Below, in pieces: positions 44,604 to 53,584 of a stretch of DNA of 64,000 nucleotides (its first letter is position 1; every line of letters starts with the position of its first letter). Below the pieces are notes generated by a model. It was not told where the DNA came from. It did not search any database and saw nothing but the letters and a program-made list of their open reading frames with translations. The DNA is taken from assembly GCA_965202895.1 (NCBI GenBank), contig OZ241901.1:1488001-1552000 (forward strand), written 5' to 3'. A program made the position numbers and the translations under genes. Source of the DNA: JAJDXW01 sp965202895. GTDB taxonomy: Bacteria; Pseudomonadota; Gammaproteobacteria; HK1.

Positions 44604-44870
44604 CTAACTCCTTTTGTCGGAGGCGGGCGCGGGCAATACGATGTGGAGAAGGCTCTCCGTATTGAACAGCAGGCTGACCTTGGCGCCGGCCGGAATCTCC
44701 AGACCCTCGGCCTTGAGCACGGCGGTCGGGTCCGCATCCATCCGCGCCTTGAACTCGGGGTCGCCGTAGTACTGCTCGACCACCGCCTCGTACACTTGCT
44801 GGTTGCGGTCGATCCGTTCGGGCGTCAGCTCTTCGGGGGCATCCGCTCCACCACGCTTTTCCTCGGCCAT
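44604..44870 (-). CDS. Coreless NHLP leader-like peptide
   Basis: An 88-residue protein that matches NHLP leaders from end to end: a helical start ELTPERIDRNQQVYEAVVEQ, YYGDPEFKARMDADPTAVLK, then AEGLEIPAGAKVSLLFNTES and LLHIVLPAPASD. In precursors the LPAP segment is followed by a double-glycine site and a core, but here the protein stops at SDKRS. It is either a precursor that lost its core, or a stand-alone leader-like protein that could regulate or prime the export machinery. It lies 4 bp upstream of the TolC gene. The ATG 44868-44870 is preceded by GGAGGCGAAGCA. Confidence 0.78.
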   Translation of the reverse strand: MAEEKRGGADAPEELTPERIDRNQQVYEAVVEQYYGDPEFKARMDADPTAVLKAEGLEIPAGAKVSLLFNTESLLHIVLPAPASDKRS

Positions 44871-45581
44871 TGCTTCGCCTCCTCCGGAAACCATGGAAAC
44901 GCGCCGGTCATCTTCCCGGTCCGCCGCAGCATATCCCATCCCATCCGAAGCATCCATGAGCAGAACCGTCCAACGCCATGCGAGCATGAGCGGCCGGGCC
45001 GCTCCGAGCCACCCGCGGCATCCCGGCCGCTCATGCCCACTTTCTCGGTGGACAGTGCTCGAGTGGCCGGTCTCGTCCGACGAAACGTGAACCTGAACGG
45101 AGGGGCCGGGCCCGGGCGACGAAGCGGCGGCCAGATGCGGCGTCCATCGGGGACCGGGGGGATCGAGGCGCGGCAGAGAGGCGGTTTCACACGCATGACA
45201 CGATCGGAGCCGGGCCGATCGAACCTCCGGCGCCACCGCTACCGGATGGCGCACCGTACCGGCGTCACCGTGGAGGGGGCTGCGGCGGACCGGCCTCCGG
45301 CTCTGCACGGCGCGCACGCGCGACGTGCGCCGCGCAGGGTCAGCCGGCTTCGCGGCGGGCGAGGACGGCTCGCACGCTCCGGCGCGCGAGCTCCCGCGAC
45401 CGGCGCACCGCTTCCGGAATGGTCGTAGCGCGGCATGTGCCTGTCCTCGCTCCGCCGCGTCCCGGTCCGATCCGATCCAACCCGCCCCGCCGGCGGGCAG
45501 GCGGGCCGCTGGCGGGGCGGACCGGGATGGCTCTCTGCCGGCCGCGCCGGATGACCTTGGCCGGCGCGCCGACCGGCGGGG
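44871..45581. other. 711-bp intergenic region
   Basis: No gene is supported between the leader-like peptide and the urea/amide channel gene. Open frames in it are compositionally biased. A less GC-rich stretch at about 44900-44960 just upstream of the leader-like gene probably holds its promoter. Confidence 0.5.
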
Positions 45582-46106
45582 TCAAGACGAGCCGCCGATC
45601 GCTCCGGTCAGCAGCAGATACCCGGGGATCCACCCCGTGTAGACGCCCTGGGCGGCACAGATGGCGCCCGTCGCCTTGGCGATCGGCTTCCTGAGCGCGA
45701 GCAGCGCCCAGAACAGCAGCCACAGCACGGCCCACGACCCCCAGCAGACGCCCAACCAGATGCCCCACCCGCCGACCGCGTTGGCGAAGGTGTCGATCGT
45801 GATCGGGATGACGGTAAGGCCCACGAAGAAGCAGAACCAGCCGAGGCCGCGGCCGTCGGCGCCGTTCCACCTGTTCCAGGCTACCCAGTAGTAGGTGAAA
45901 GTGAAGAGAAGGGTGAAGGCCGCCGCCCGGATCGAGTCCGCATCCGCGTCCGGTCCGAACGCGAGGAACAGGGAGACCAGCAACGTCAACGTGCCGACGA
46001 AGACGTTGATGACGGAGATCTCCCGATCCTCGATGTAGCCCATCACCCAGATGCCGTTCAGGAACAGCACCGCTCCCACGTAGAGGAGCGCCAAGCCCAA
46101 CAACAT
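45582..46106 (-). CDS. AmiS/UreI-family urea or amide channel
   Basis: A 174-residue inner-membrane protein with six predicted helices: MLLGLALLYVGAVLFLNGIW, VINVFVGTLTLLVSLFLAF, AAAFTLLFTFTYYWVAWNRW, LGWFCFFVGLTVIPITI, LGVCWGSWAVLWLLFWALLA and a last short one. The pattern and conserved aromatic residues match the UreI/AmiS family, which passes urea or short amides across the inner membrane. No urease, amidase or nitrile hydratase gene is nearby. GGAGG lies seven bases before the ATG at 46104-46106. Intact. Confidence 0.88.
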   Translation of the reverse strand: MLLGLALLYVGAVLFLNGIWVMGYIEDREISVINVFVGTLTLLVSLFLAFGPDADADSIRAAAFTLLFTFTYYWVAWNRWNGADGRGLGWFCFFVGLTVIPITIDTFANAVGGWGIWLGVCWGSWAVLWLLFWALLALRKPIAKATGAICAAQGVYTGWIPGYLLLTGAIGGSS

Positions 46107-46489
46107 GCTCCGGTCCTCCGAATTCGAGCCGGCCGGCGCCCTCTTCCGCGGGGGCGCCCCGCCCGCACCGGGCGGGGCTCGAGACCCCTGGACCCCGCGG
46201 CGCGGGGCGTCCGGTTACGAGAGATGGATGTTACGTCGCTCCTTCGGCTTTTCGGCCGCACCCGGCCGCATCGGCGCCGGAGACGCTCATGGTCGGGACG
46301 CTCGGAGCGGATGTTGGATGCGCTGCCCGACGAGGAGTCGGTGGTGTCGTTGGAGGCGGTTCGGGGTCGGGGCCGGGACAACCGCCCGGTGGGAGCGATG
46401 TGGCGGGCGGTGGTGGTGTTCGGGCACCGTTCGGTCGCCTCGTTGGTGCGCGGGTCGGGTCGCAATCCGGCGCTGCTCGCTCCCCCGCC
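46107..46489. other. Intergenic region beside the Rpn remnant
   Basis: About 380 bp in which all frames are low complexity. It probably includes eroded 3' sequence of the Rpn-family gene that can no longer be recognised. Confidence 0.4.
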
Positions 46490-46883
46490 TCGACCGGGGC
46501 GGTCCAACGGGGACGCCCGTCGTGCGGCACCACCGGCAGCACCCGCGGCAGCCGCCCGTCGTCGCCGAACGCCCCGCGTCGGATGAGGTCCTGGTACGGG
46601 GCAGCCCCGTGTAGACCAGGATGCGAACCACCATGTGCTGGTCGGTCGTGGACTGGAACTCGAGCATCACCAGCATGTACAGCCACGTCCTGTCCCGGAA
46701 GCGCACCCGCCACACCAGATCGCCGCGGCGCCGGCGGAGGTCGCCGCTCACGTACTCCGCGGGGAGCTTCTCCAGGGTCGAGAAGTCGAGCGCATCGCTC
46801 CACTCGGGGGCGACGAACCCGCGCAGCAGGTCCTCGACCATCCGGGGCTGGGAGAACAGGTCCTCGTACACGGCGTCGTGCAC
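46490..46883 (-). pseudogene. Frameshifted Rpn-family recombination-promoting nuclease
   Basis: The 5' part reads like the Rpn/YhgA-like transposase-nuclease family: HDAVYEDLFSQPRMVEDLL, VAPEWSDALDFSTLEKLPAE, WRVRFRDRTWLYMLVMLEF with the catalytic LEFQS, and MVVRILVYTGLP. After that the matching sequence jumps to another frame, YQDLIRRGAFGDDGRLPRVL, PVVPHDGRPRW, and then no more family sequence follows. One frameshift (near 46605) plus a lost C-terminal half make it a pseudogene. The likely original start is the GTG at 46881-46883. Confidence 0.75.
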
Positions 46884-47159
46884 GGGGATACCGTGGCGCC
46901 GGAGCGGTCGCGGGTTCGTAGGCCCCGGGCTCGAAAGCCGCAGGAAACCGGCTCGCGTTTCGTGCGCCGAGACCCCACGGAGGCTGCTCCGTTCGCCTGC
47001 CGCAACGGGCGGCGCGACCCGCGCGACGGCCCTTGGGTCGGCAGCTCCGGCTGAACGTCCCGGACCAAGCTGGCTCCGCAAGGCGGCTTCCGGGTGGAAC
47101 CCCCTGCTTCGCCGCGGTATCCTGCCGGGAGGCACGAGCGGCACGGAGAACGAACGGGA

Positions 47160-47771
47160 ATGTCGGCGATCCCGATGGACGAACCCGTGTCGCAGGCGCA
47201 GGTGAGCGGCTTGGTGGAGGAATTGCTTCCCCAAGGCTGCTGGAGCGATGGCGACTATCTGTGGCTGACCGACCGCACCCGGCGTCTGGTGGAGCTCACC
47301 GACGGCTACCTGGAGATATTGCCGATGCCGTCTCGCGGGCACCAGAGGATTCTTGCCTTCCTGTACTCGACATTTCGAGCGTTCCTCGAGCCCGCGGGCG
47401 GGGAAGCGCTGTTCGCTCCGCTTCGCCTGCGCATTCGTCACGGCAAGTTCCGCGAGCCCGATCTGCTACTGGTGCGAGACGCGCGCGATGCACGGAACGG
47501 CGATCGTTTCTGGACCGGGGCCGATGCGGTGGTCGAGGTGGTCAGCCCGGATGAAGACCTCGTACACAAGCGCCGCGACTACGCCGAGGCGGCGGTCCCG
47601 GAGTACTGGATCGTGGATCCGGGGACGGAGACGATCACCGTCCTCGAGCTCGGAGAAGACGGGTACGTCGAGCAAGGCGTGTACGGCCGCGGGGAGCGGG
47701 CCGGATCGCCGTCCCTTCCGGGATTCGGCGTGGACGTCGGCCGCGTGTTCGATGCGGCGGGAGGGGAGTGA
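47160..47771 (+). CDS. Uma2-family putative restriction endonuclease, copy 3
   Basis: A 203-residue Uma2 protein, more distant from the two copies at 5.8-7.2 kb but with the same skeleton: LLPQGCWSDGDYLWLTDRT, LVELTDGYLEILPMPSRGHQ, LRIRHGKFREPDLLLVRDA, ADAVVEVVSPDEDLVHKRRD and VPEYWIVDPGTETITVLEL. The PD-(D/E)XK residues appear intact. The ATG at 47160 gives the best match in length; a frame open to 47094 has no extra conserved sequence. It sits just upstream of the GTPase-associated operon on the same strand, 137 bp away, but is probably independent. Confidence 0.83.
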   Translation: MSAIPMDEPVSQAQVSGLVEELLPQGCWSDGDYLWLTDRTRRLVELTDGYLEILPMPSRGHQRILAFLYSTFRAFLEPAGGEALFAPLRLRIRHGKFREPDLLLVRDARDARNGDRFWTGADAVVEVVSPDEDLVHKRRDYAEAAVPEYWIVDPGTETITVLELGEDGYVEQGVYGRGERAGSPSLPGFGVDVGRVFDAAGGE

Positions 47772-47908
47772 CGCATGGTCGATCTCTGTTCCCTTGGTTG
47801 GACGCTGGATCATCGATGCGGGGGGCGTTGCCGGACGACGGAGGTAGCCTCGACATCCCTTGCTTCATGCGAAAGGAACATGGTACCGGGACCGACGGGA
47901 GAGCTTAG

Positions 47909-49261
47909 GTGAACGACGACATATTGCTGCGGTTCCTGGGCAAGAACCTGATCGACGTGGGCGGGGATGACGCCAAGCTTGCGCGTCTGAAACAGACCGT
48001 GGACGATCTGTCCGGTATCCTCAAGAAAACACCGGCAAAGGCCGCTTCGTTTGCCCTCGTGGCCTTTGATCCCGACGTGCCGGGAACAGATCCTGTCATC
48101 GCGGAAGCAGAGGATGCACTGCGGAAACGGTGGGAGACCTACGTCAACACGTTCGCCGAGACCCCCGTCACCGTGATTCGGGCGATGCTGTTGGATGCGC
48201 TGACCAAGACAGCACCCGAGAACGACGCGGTGGCGGTTGCGTTCGTCGCGTCCGCGCGAAACATGCTGCCGCTCATGAAAGTCGGCGAGGAACGGGGAAT
48301 CTGGTCCGATGTCGTAAGCGAGGCCGAGAGGAAGATCGAAGAGCGCGCCGAAACCGAGTGGGCGACACCGGCCTCGATTACTTTGCCTCGGATCGAGATC
48401 GATCCGCCACCCCCGGTCGAAATGCGTATTTCGACCTTGGAAGTGGACAGGAACAGGTTGAGCAAGGACTTCCAAGCCGCCGCGGGACCGCAGGCTCACG
48501 ATCCGCAACGAGGAGCGTTTTCAACTGAAGGAAATCAATACTGGCCTGATTCCAATGAACATTGGACCTTCGAGTTCGGACAAAAGGCGGCTTCGGCTGT
48601 TGGGGACGCGGTTACTCGGGCGGTGAAGGGGGCGTCCATCGAAGGGGGTAATCCGCGCGAGATGACCGAAAGCCTGTTGGCGACGATATCCGGGCACTTG
48701 TCGGCGACCATGCAGGCGGTCAGCTCCGCCACCGCCGGCCTTCAACGGCGCACGAACCTGCTGTGGTGGAAGGAAGCGCTGTTTTCCCCGACCACCCGAA
48801 CAAGCTATCGCGACATGTCGAGCCCCGTTGCGGCGACGCTGATGGCGTTCGATATGCATCGGCAGGTCCCCACTCTCTCTCCGGCGAGCGTCGCTGCCTT
48901 CTTGCGGGAGGCGGTCATCGCCCTCCCAGCGATCGATAGCGGACGGAAAACACCGATCCTCACTTTGGTCGAGGAAGCCGGTAACGCTGACGACTTGGCC
49001 GAACTGAGGACGGAGGCCGGCAAGTTGGTCGCCACGCCGGCAGGTCGTGGACTACTGCTCGCCCTGATCGGTCATCCGGATGTTCTGCCGCGGCTCGATG
49101 ACCGGAAGTTCCGTGATCTCGTCGGTATCGAGCCGGACACGGCTCTGACCTTGCCGGATTGGTCGGTCTGGATGTTTCGCGAGCTTCAGGCAGTTCGGGC
49201 CGCGACGGAAGCATCCGTTCCCAAACGCAGAACCCCGAGGAAGAGGGCTCCAAGGAAGTAA
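47909..49261 (+). CDS. GTPase-associated system all-helical protein (GASH)
   Basis: A 450-residue mostly helical protein opening an operon with two GTPases and GTPase-associated protein 1. It begins MNDDILLRFLGKNLIDVGGD, contains a repeated helical array (LARLKQTVDDLSGILKKTPA, a cluster WKEALFSPTTRTSYRDM) and ends in a basic tail (KRRTPRKRAPRK). This gene order and the WWKEALFSP region match the GASH component of GTPase-centred conflict systems predicted from comparative genomics. No enzyme motif is visible, so it is probably a scaffold or sensor. Start is a GTG at 47909 after GGGAGAGC. The next gene starts 5 bp after its stop. Confidence 0.8.
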   Translation: MNDDILLRFLGKNLIDVGGDDAKLARLKQTVDDLSGILKKTPAKAASFALVAFDPDVPGTDPVIAEAEDALRKRWETYVNTFAETPVTVIRAMLLDALTKTAPENDAVAVAFVASARNMLPLMKVGEERGIWSDVVSEAERKIEERAETEWATPASITLPRIEIDPPPPVEMRISTLEVDRNRLSKDFQAAAGPQAHDPQRGAFSTEGNQYWPDSNEHWTFEFGQKAASAVGDAVTRAVKGASIEGGNPREMTESLLATISGHLSATMQAVSSATAGLQRRTNLLWWKEALFSPTTRTSYRDMSSPVAATLMAFDMHRQVPTLSPASVAAFLREAVIALPAIDSGRKTPILTLVEEAGNADDLAELRTEAGKLVATPAGRGLLLALIGHPDVLPRLDDRKFRDLVGIEPDTALTLPDWSVWMFRELQAVRAATEASVPKRRTPRKRAPRK

Positions 49262-49266
49262 GCGCC

Positions 49267-50220
49267 ATGCGATGTTCTCGAAAAACGTGCTTCTGGCCGG
49301 AAGTAACATGTGAGCTTGGTCACCTGGAGCCTCCGCAGCAATGCAAGGCGGTGAAGGCCGAGGCCACCGAGGAGCACGATACCCAGTTGCCCTCCGATGC
49401 AGTCGCGGTGCCGTGGTCCGGAGGCGCCATGGGGCTTGCTGATCTCGGGTTTGTCTCGGGTTGCAGCAAACCGATCGTACTGGCGGTCATTGGACCGCAG
49501 AATTCGGGCAAGACCACTTTGTTGGCTGCCTGGTATCTGCTTCTCGGACGCGGCGCCCGTCCGGGAAATGAATGGCGATTCTCCGGTTCCTATTCCCTCG
49601 CCGGATGGGAGACTGTTGCGAGCTTCCTGCGGTGGGCGCCGGGAGGAGTCCCACCCACCTTTCCGCCGCACACGTCCAGTAGCGGACGGATGCCGGGGCT
49701 GCTCCACCTTGCCTTCATTCGGAACAACGATCGGCGCCGCGACTACGTGATGACCGACGCTCCCGGCGAGTGGTTCTCGAAGTGGGCGATCAACCGGGAC
49801 GCCCGGGAAGCCGAAGGCGCCCGATGGGTAGCGGAACATGCCGATGCGTTCCTGTTGATCGCGGACCGAGAAGCGCTGTCGGGGCCTGAGATGGGCTCGG
49901 CCCGGAGCGCCATTCAGATGGTTTCGCGTCGCTTGGCGGATGAGAGACGTGGCAGGCCCGTTGGTCTCGTCTGGACCAAGACGGACGTCCAGATCGAGGA
50001 ACAGATGGAGGTGGCGGTTCGGGATACCGTGCAGGGGATCATGCCGGATACCGTGGAGTTTGCGGTCAGCGTCAAGCCTGCACCTGACGGGAGCGGTGAT
50101 ACCGGACAAGGGCTGCTGGATCTCCTCCGATGGGCCGTGAGCGTCCAGCGTAGCTCCGTCGGTTTCCCGGAACCGGCTACCGGCAGCCCCGATCCCTTCT
50201 TCATGTTCGGCAAGAGTTAG
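49267..50220 (+). CDS. TRAFAC-type GTPase with N-terminal cysteine cluster (double-GTPase 2)
   Basis: A 317-residue P-loop GTPase. The N-terminus has four cysteines (CSRKTC...TCELGHLEPPQQC), likely a zinc knuckle. The G1 loop is LAVIGPQNSGKTTLLAAWY (GPQNSGKT at residues 76-83), G3 is MTDAPGEWFSKWA (D-x-P-G-E), and G4 is LVWTKTDVQ (T-K-x-D). This matches the second of the two GTPases in GASH/GAP1 systems. GTP binding should switch the state of a signalling complex that releases the effector. It starts 5 bp after the GASH gene, and the next GTPase starts 3 bp after it, so it is part of one transcript. Confidence 0.85.
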   Translation: MRCSRKTCFWPEVTCELGHLEPPQQCKAVKAEATEEHDTQLPSDAVAVPWSGGAMGLADLGFVSGCSKPIVLAVIGPQNSGKTTLLAAWYLLLGRGARPGNEWRFSGSYSLAGWETVASFLRWAPGGVPPTFPPHTSSSGRMPGLLHLAFIRNNDRRRDYVMTDAPGEWFSKWAINRDAREAEGARWVAEHADAFLLIADREALSGPEMGSARSAIQMVSRRLADERRGRPVGLVWTKTDVQIEEQMEVAVRDTVQGIMPDTVEFAVSVKPAPDGSGDTGQGLLDLLRWAVSVQRSSVGFPEPATGSPDPFFMFGKS

Positions 50221-50223
50221 GCG

Positions 50224-51063
50224 ATGCAGACCCCCGACAAATCCATCCTGCTGATTGGTGAGTCCGATGTCGGCAAGTCCCACTACGGCGGTCAGCTATT
50301 GAAGCGGTTGATGAAGGCCGACGGCCGGATTCGCATGGACGGTGCGGCTTCCAATCTCGAACCCTTTGAAGCGGTAATGGCCAGACTGGATGAAGGCGTG
50401 TCTGCCGACCATACTGCCGTGACGACCTATGAGGAAAGCGTCTGGCCAATCGTTGACGAGGAAGGGCGGAAGGCCCACCTGATCTGGCCGGATTACGGTG
50501 GCGAGCAAATCAAGAACATCATCGACACCAAGCGGCTTCCGGTTGCTTGGCGGACGCGCGTCGTCCAGTCTCCCGCGTGGCTTCTGTTGATCCGCCTTCA
50601 GCAAGTCCGAACGGACGATGACATCTTTTCCCGCCCGCTCGCACATCTGACGGAGAATCGGGTGGAAAACCGGGAAGCACAATTGTCGGATCAAGCCCGC
50701 TTGATCGAGTTGCTGCAAATGCTGGTCCACGTCCGGTCGGCACACGATGGGCATACAGGTCGATTGCCTCGCCTCCTTGTTCTACTGACGTGTTGGGACG
50801 AGATGGAGATCGAGCCGGAAGAACATCCGGTGGACGTGTTGCGCCGTTATCTTCCCATGCTCTGCGACTTCGTGGACAGCAACTGGCCGGATTCCTTCGT
50901 TTTCGGACTCTCCGCGCTGGAGCGTCGGCTCGAAAAGGACGAACGTGACATGGACTACGTCACTCGGGGCTCGGAACAGTTCGGTTACGTGGTCCTGGAA
51001 GACGGAACTCGCTCCCCTGATCTGACGCTGCCGATCCGGAAGCTCCTCGCCGATTTCTCGTAA
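50224..51063 (+). CDS. Second P-loop GTPase of the GTPase-associated system (double-GTPase 1)
   Basis: A 279-residue GTPase. G1 is ILLIGESDVGKSHYGGQLL (residues about 9-27), a threonine/serine-rich switch I segment follows (SADHTAVTTYEESVW), G3 is IWPDYGGEQIKNI (D-x-G-G-E), and the G4 position reads VLLTCWDEME, a variant without the usual N/TKxD lysine, so guanine specificity may be altered. The two GTPases of the operon differ in G4 and in N-terminal additions, which argues for distinct roles, perhaps as a heterodimer. It sits between the first GTPase (3 bp) and GTPase-associated protein 1 (8 bp). Confidence 0.82.
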   Translation: MQTPDKSILLIGESDVGKSHYGGQLLKRLMKADGRIRMDGAASNLEPFEAVMARLDEGVSADHTAVTTYEESVWPIVDEEGRKAHLIWPDYGGEQIKNIIDTKRLPVAWRTRVVQSPAWLLLIRLQQVRTDDDIFSRPLAHLTENRVENREAQLSDQARLIELLQMLVHVRSAHDGHTGRLPRLLVLLTCWDEMEIEPEEHPVDVLRRYLPMLCDFVDSNWPDSFVFGLSALERRLEKDERDMDYVTRGSEQFGYVVLEDGTRSPDLTLPIRKLLADFS

Positions 51064-51071
51064 CATCCAAG

Positions 51072-53579
51072 GTGAGCACGAAGACTATGCGGATCGAGCA
51101 GGCTCTGTACGGTGAGCACCGAGGCGGGCATTCCCTGTTGAGGGCGAGCGGAGACCGCGAGGTGTCGGCCGAGCTCGTCCAGCGCCTCGATCTCCCCGAC
51201 ACCGCTCCACCGGGGGTCCGGTGGTCGCCGTTCCTCCGCGGCTTTCCGTACCGGAACCGATATGTGCTTGCACGGACCTTCCTTGATGCCGACGCACCAA
51301 GGGGAGGGATGGTGTTCTCGCACGCCCTGGTGGCGCTGCTGGACGACATCGTGGAGTGGCGGGATTTACGACCTCTTCTGCAATGTTTGGCGACCTCGGA
51401 GCGACAACGTCCTGATGCTGCGACTGTCGATCTCGTCCACGTCGAATCCCGGCTTCCCGATCCCAGCGCTCTGATGAATCTGGCCGAGGCCCTGACGGCG
51501 CCGGGAGAGTTGCCGGTCGTGCGGATCGGCCATGACGGCTTCGACGACCTCGTCGTTGCCTTATGGGCGCAGATGGCGCCGGGAATTCGACGGAACTTCT
51601 CGTTCCGCCTCAGCTTCGGTCCGAGTGATCTTGTGGAGTCACCCAAGCCGGCGTTGGTATGCACACCCCAAGGGATGGCCGCCCGCTGGTCCGGCTACCG
51701 CACGGTCGGTTCGAGTCCATCTCGTGAGCCGCCGACTTCGCTAGCCGCCGCGGTTCTGAGTGGCCACGAGACCGCGGCCCCCATCCTTGAATTCATGCAC
51801 GAGATTGGTACGGAACCGACCAGTTTCGACGAATTGAGTCTGATTGAGCAAACCTATCGACTCAGTGTCGATGAGCCGACGCTTGAGCGCTGCGTTGGGA
51901 TCGTGAGGCTGGTCGAAAGGCTGTCGCCAGATCCGGATTCAGGTCGAGACCGGAAGGAAGACTTAGTTCGACAGCTATGCAAATTTCTGCTTACGGCAAG
52001 GGGTGAACAGATTCTGCGGCTGCGCAACCTCCGGCTCTCTTCGTTTCCGTCGCCTGCCCGGGTATGGAAGGCGCTTGAGACATGGACAGCGGAGAACCCC
52101 TTTCCCGAGGAACAGGACCTGGAAATACTCTCCGTACTCGAGGACGCCACCACTCGTGACGCTGCCGTCTCGGAATGGCGAACCGCACTCCTCAAGGGTC
52201 TGACGGCTGCGGCCCGCTCGATAAAATCCAGCTTCACCAAAGCATTCTGGCGCTGGATTCGGGTACGTCCGGACATCGTTGCCGCCGTGTTCCCACACAT
52301 CCCGACCGGAGGCGACGTAGAGAGACGTCTAGTGGCGGCGCCATCGCCTGCACTCGAAGAAACATCCGCTGAAGCTCTCGCCGAACTCGCGCGATCCCGT
52401 GGATGGCTTCGCGTGCACGGCGCCGCGTTGTCGGCTGCATATGGCCCGTCGGATGCCGTTCTCAGGCAGATCGAAATCGACATCGATCTATCGTTCTTAG
52501 ATGGCCTGCGGCTGGCTCTCCGGCAGGCCAAGCCGGTCGAAGTGGTGGAGTGCGCCCTCAAGGTCGACGACCAGCGCGTTACGTCGTTCGCGGGCGAAGC
52601 TGTTGCAAAGAAACCGAAATTGTTATCCAACGTAGATTTCACACGAACGAATGCACAAGCGGTCTGGCGCGAAGCGCTCGCTATCGATCCCTGTGCTTGG
52701 CAGGGACCGGCCCATCCGAAGACCGTGTTTCACGCGATACTCGACGGCGTGTTGGATGGTCGAAGCGTGGATTCATTGTTGATCGACCGGCTTTCGCATT
52801 CACCTGTCGCCGACCTCGGGGGCTATCCTCGCCGATCGGAGATCTGGTGTCGCGTCAGTGATCTCGCGCGCGACAACTTTCTTGCCGAAACTGCCGAAGG
52901 ATGGTTGCGGTGTGTGGAGAGCAAAGGCATTCTTTTCAAACCCGATCAGGAGCTGGAATCCACCATACTCGCAACTGACCAGCTTGAAACGACGTTGGAG
53001 ATACTGATCTCTCAGCGTATCGGCGCCGCCATCCGGATCGTAGCTGCGCTCGAACAGTATGATGAGCATAGATTCACGCGCCTGCTGCAACGCATGGTTT
53101 CAAGCAACGGTTCGCTTACGTTTCTCGATGCCGAGAGAATCGGCCGCTTGGTAACGGAACGTCGGTGGAACATAGTAGCCGATGATCTGTTGGTTCGTTA
53201 TCGCTCAGGTCGACGTGATCTCGAACCAGCACTCCGCGCCTGTCATTCCATGTTTGGTACATGGACACGGCTCCTTATGGGACTGACGCCACTATCGGAG
53301 GAGGAAATATGGGATGCGTTCGAGGAATTGGCCGCTGAACTCTACCCGACTGGTCCGGACCAAGACGATTTGTGGCAACGTGCCGATGGGAAAGATGCCG
53401 ACCTGAAGCACTGGGGAAACGGGCGCGATCGGTGGCGTCAAGCCTTGCGAAAGATCCGCCGTGGAAAGAGGCCGCGCCCCGCCGCTTTACTGAAAAGAAT
53501 GCAGGAGGATTATCCCAATAACGAACATGTCCGCTATCTCGCCGACAATCACGTATTCGGTGCCCCGCCGGATTGTTGA
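51072..53579 (+). CDS. GTPase-associated protein 1 (GAP1-N) with C-terminal effector-associated domain
   Basis: An 835-residue protein. The N-terminal 180 residues carry the GAP1-N signature: RIEQALYGEHRGGHSLLRAS, PGVRWSPFLRGFPYRNRYVL and FSHALVALLDDIVEWRDLRP. A long helical middle is unrecognised. The last 90 residues form an effector-associated domain of EAD1 type: EEIWDAFEELAAELYPTGP, DDLWQRADGKDADL, WGNGRDRWRQALRKI and MQEDYPNNEHVRYLADN. The same domain ends the caspase encoded on the other strand, whose stop lies only 5 bp away. EADs bind each other homotypically, so this protein is likely the adaptor that recruits or holds the caspase. It starts at a GTG at 51072. Confidence 0.85.
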   Translation: MSTKTMRIEQALYGEHRGGHSLLRASGDREVSAELVQRLDLPDTAPPGVRWSPFLRGFPYRNRYVLARTFLDADAPRGGMVFSHALVALLDDIVEWRDLRPLLQCLATSERQRPDAATVDLVHVESRLPDPSALMNLAEALTAPGELPVVRIGHDGFDDLVVALWAQMAPGIRRNFSFRLSFGPSDLVESPKPALVCTPQGMAARWSGYRTVGSSPSREPPTSLAAAVLSGHETAAPILEFMHEIGTEPTSFDELSLIEQTYRLSVDEPTLERCVGIVRLVERLSPDPDSGRDRKEDLVRQLCKFLLTARGEQILRLRNLRLSSFPSPARVWKALETWTAENPFPEEQDLEILSVLEDATTRDAAVSEWRTALLKGLTAAARSIKSSFTKAFWRWIRVRPDIVAAVFPHIPTGGDVERRLVAAPSPALEETSAEALAELARSRGWLRVHGAALSAAYGPSDAVLRQIEIDIDLSFLDGLRLALRQAKPVEVVECALKVDDQRVTSFAGEAVAKKPKLLSNVDFTRTNAQAVWREALAIDPCAWQGPAHPKTVFHAILDGVLDGRSVDSLLIDRLSHSPVADLGGYPRRSEIWCRVSDLARDNFLAETAEGWLRCVESKGILFKPDQELESTILATDQLETTLEILISQRIGAAIRIVAALEQYDEHRFTRLLQRMVSSNGSLTFLDAERIGRLVTERRWNIVADDLLVRYRSGRRDLEPALRACHSMFGTWTRLLMGLTPLSEEEIWDAFEELAAELYPTGPDQDDLWQRADGKDADLKHWGNGRDRWRQALRKIRRGKRPRPAALLKRMQEDYPNNEHVRYLADNHVFGAPPDC

Positions 53580-53584
53580 TCTTA

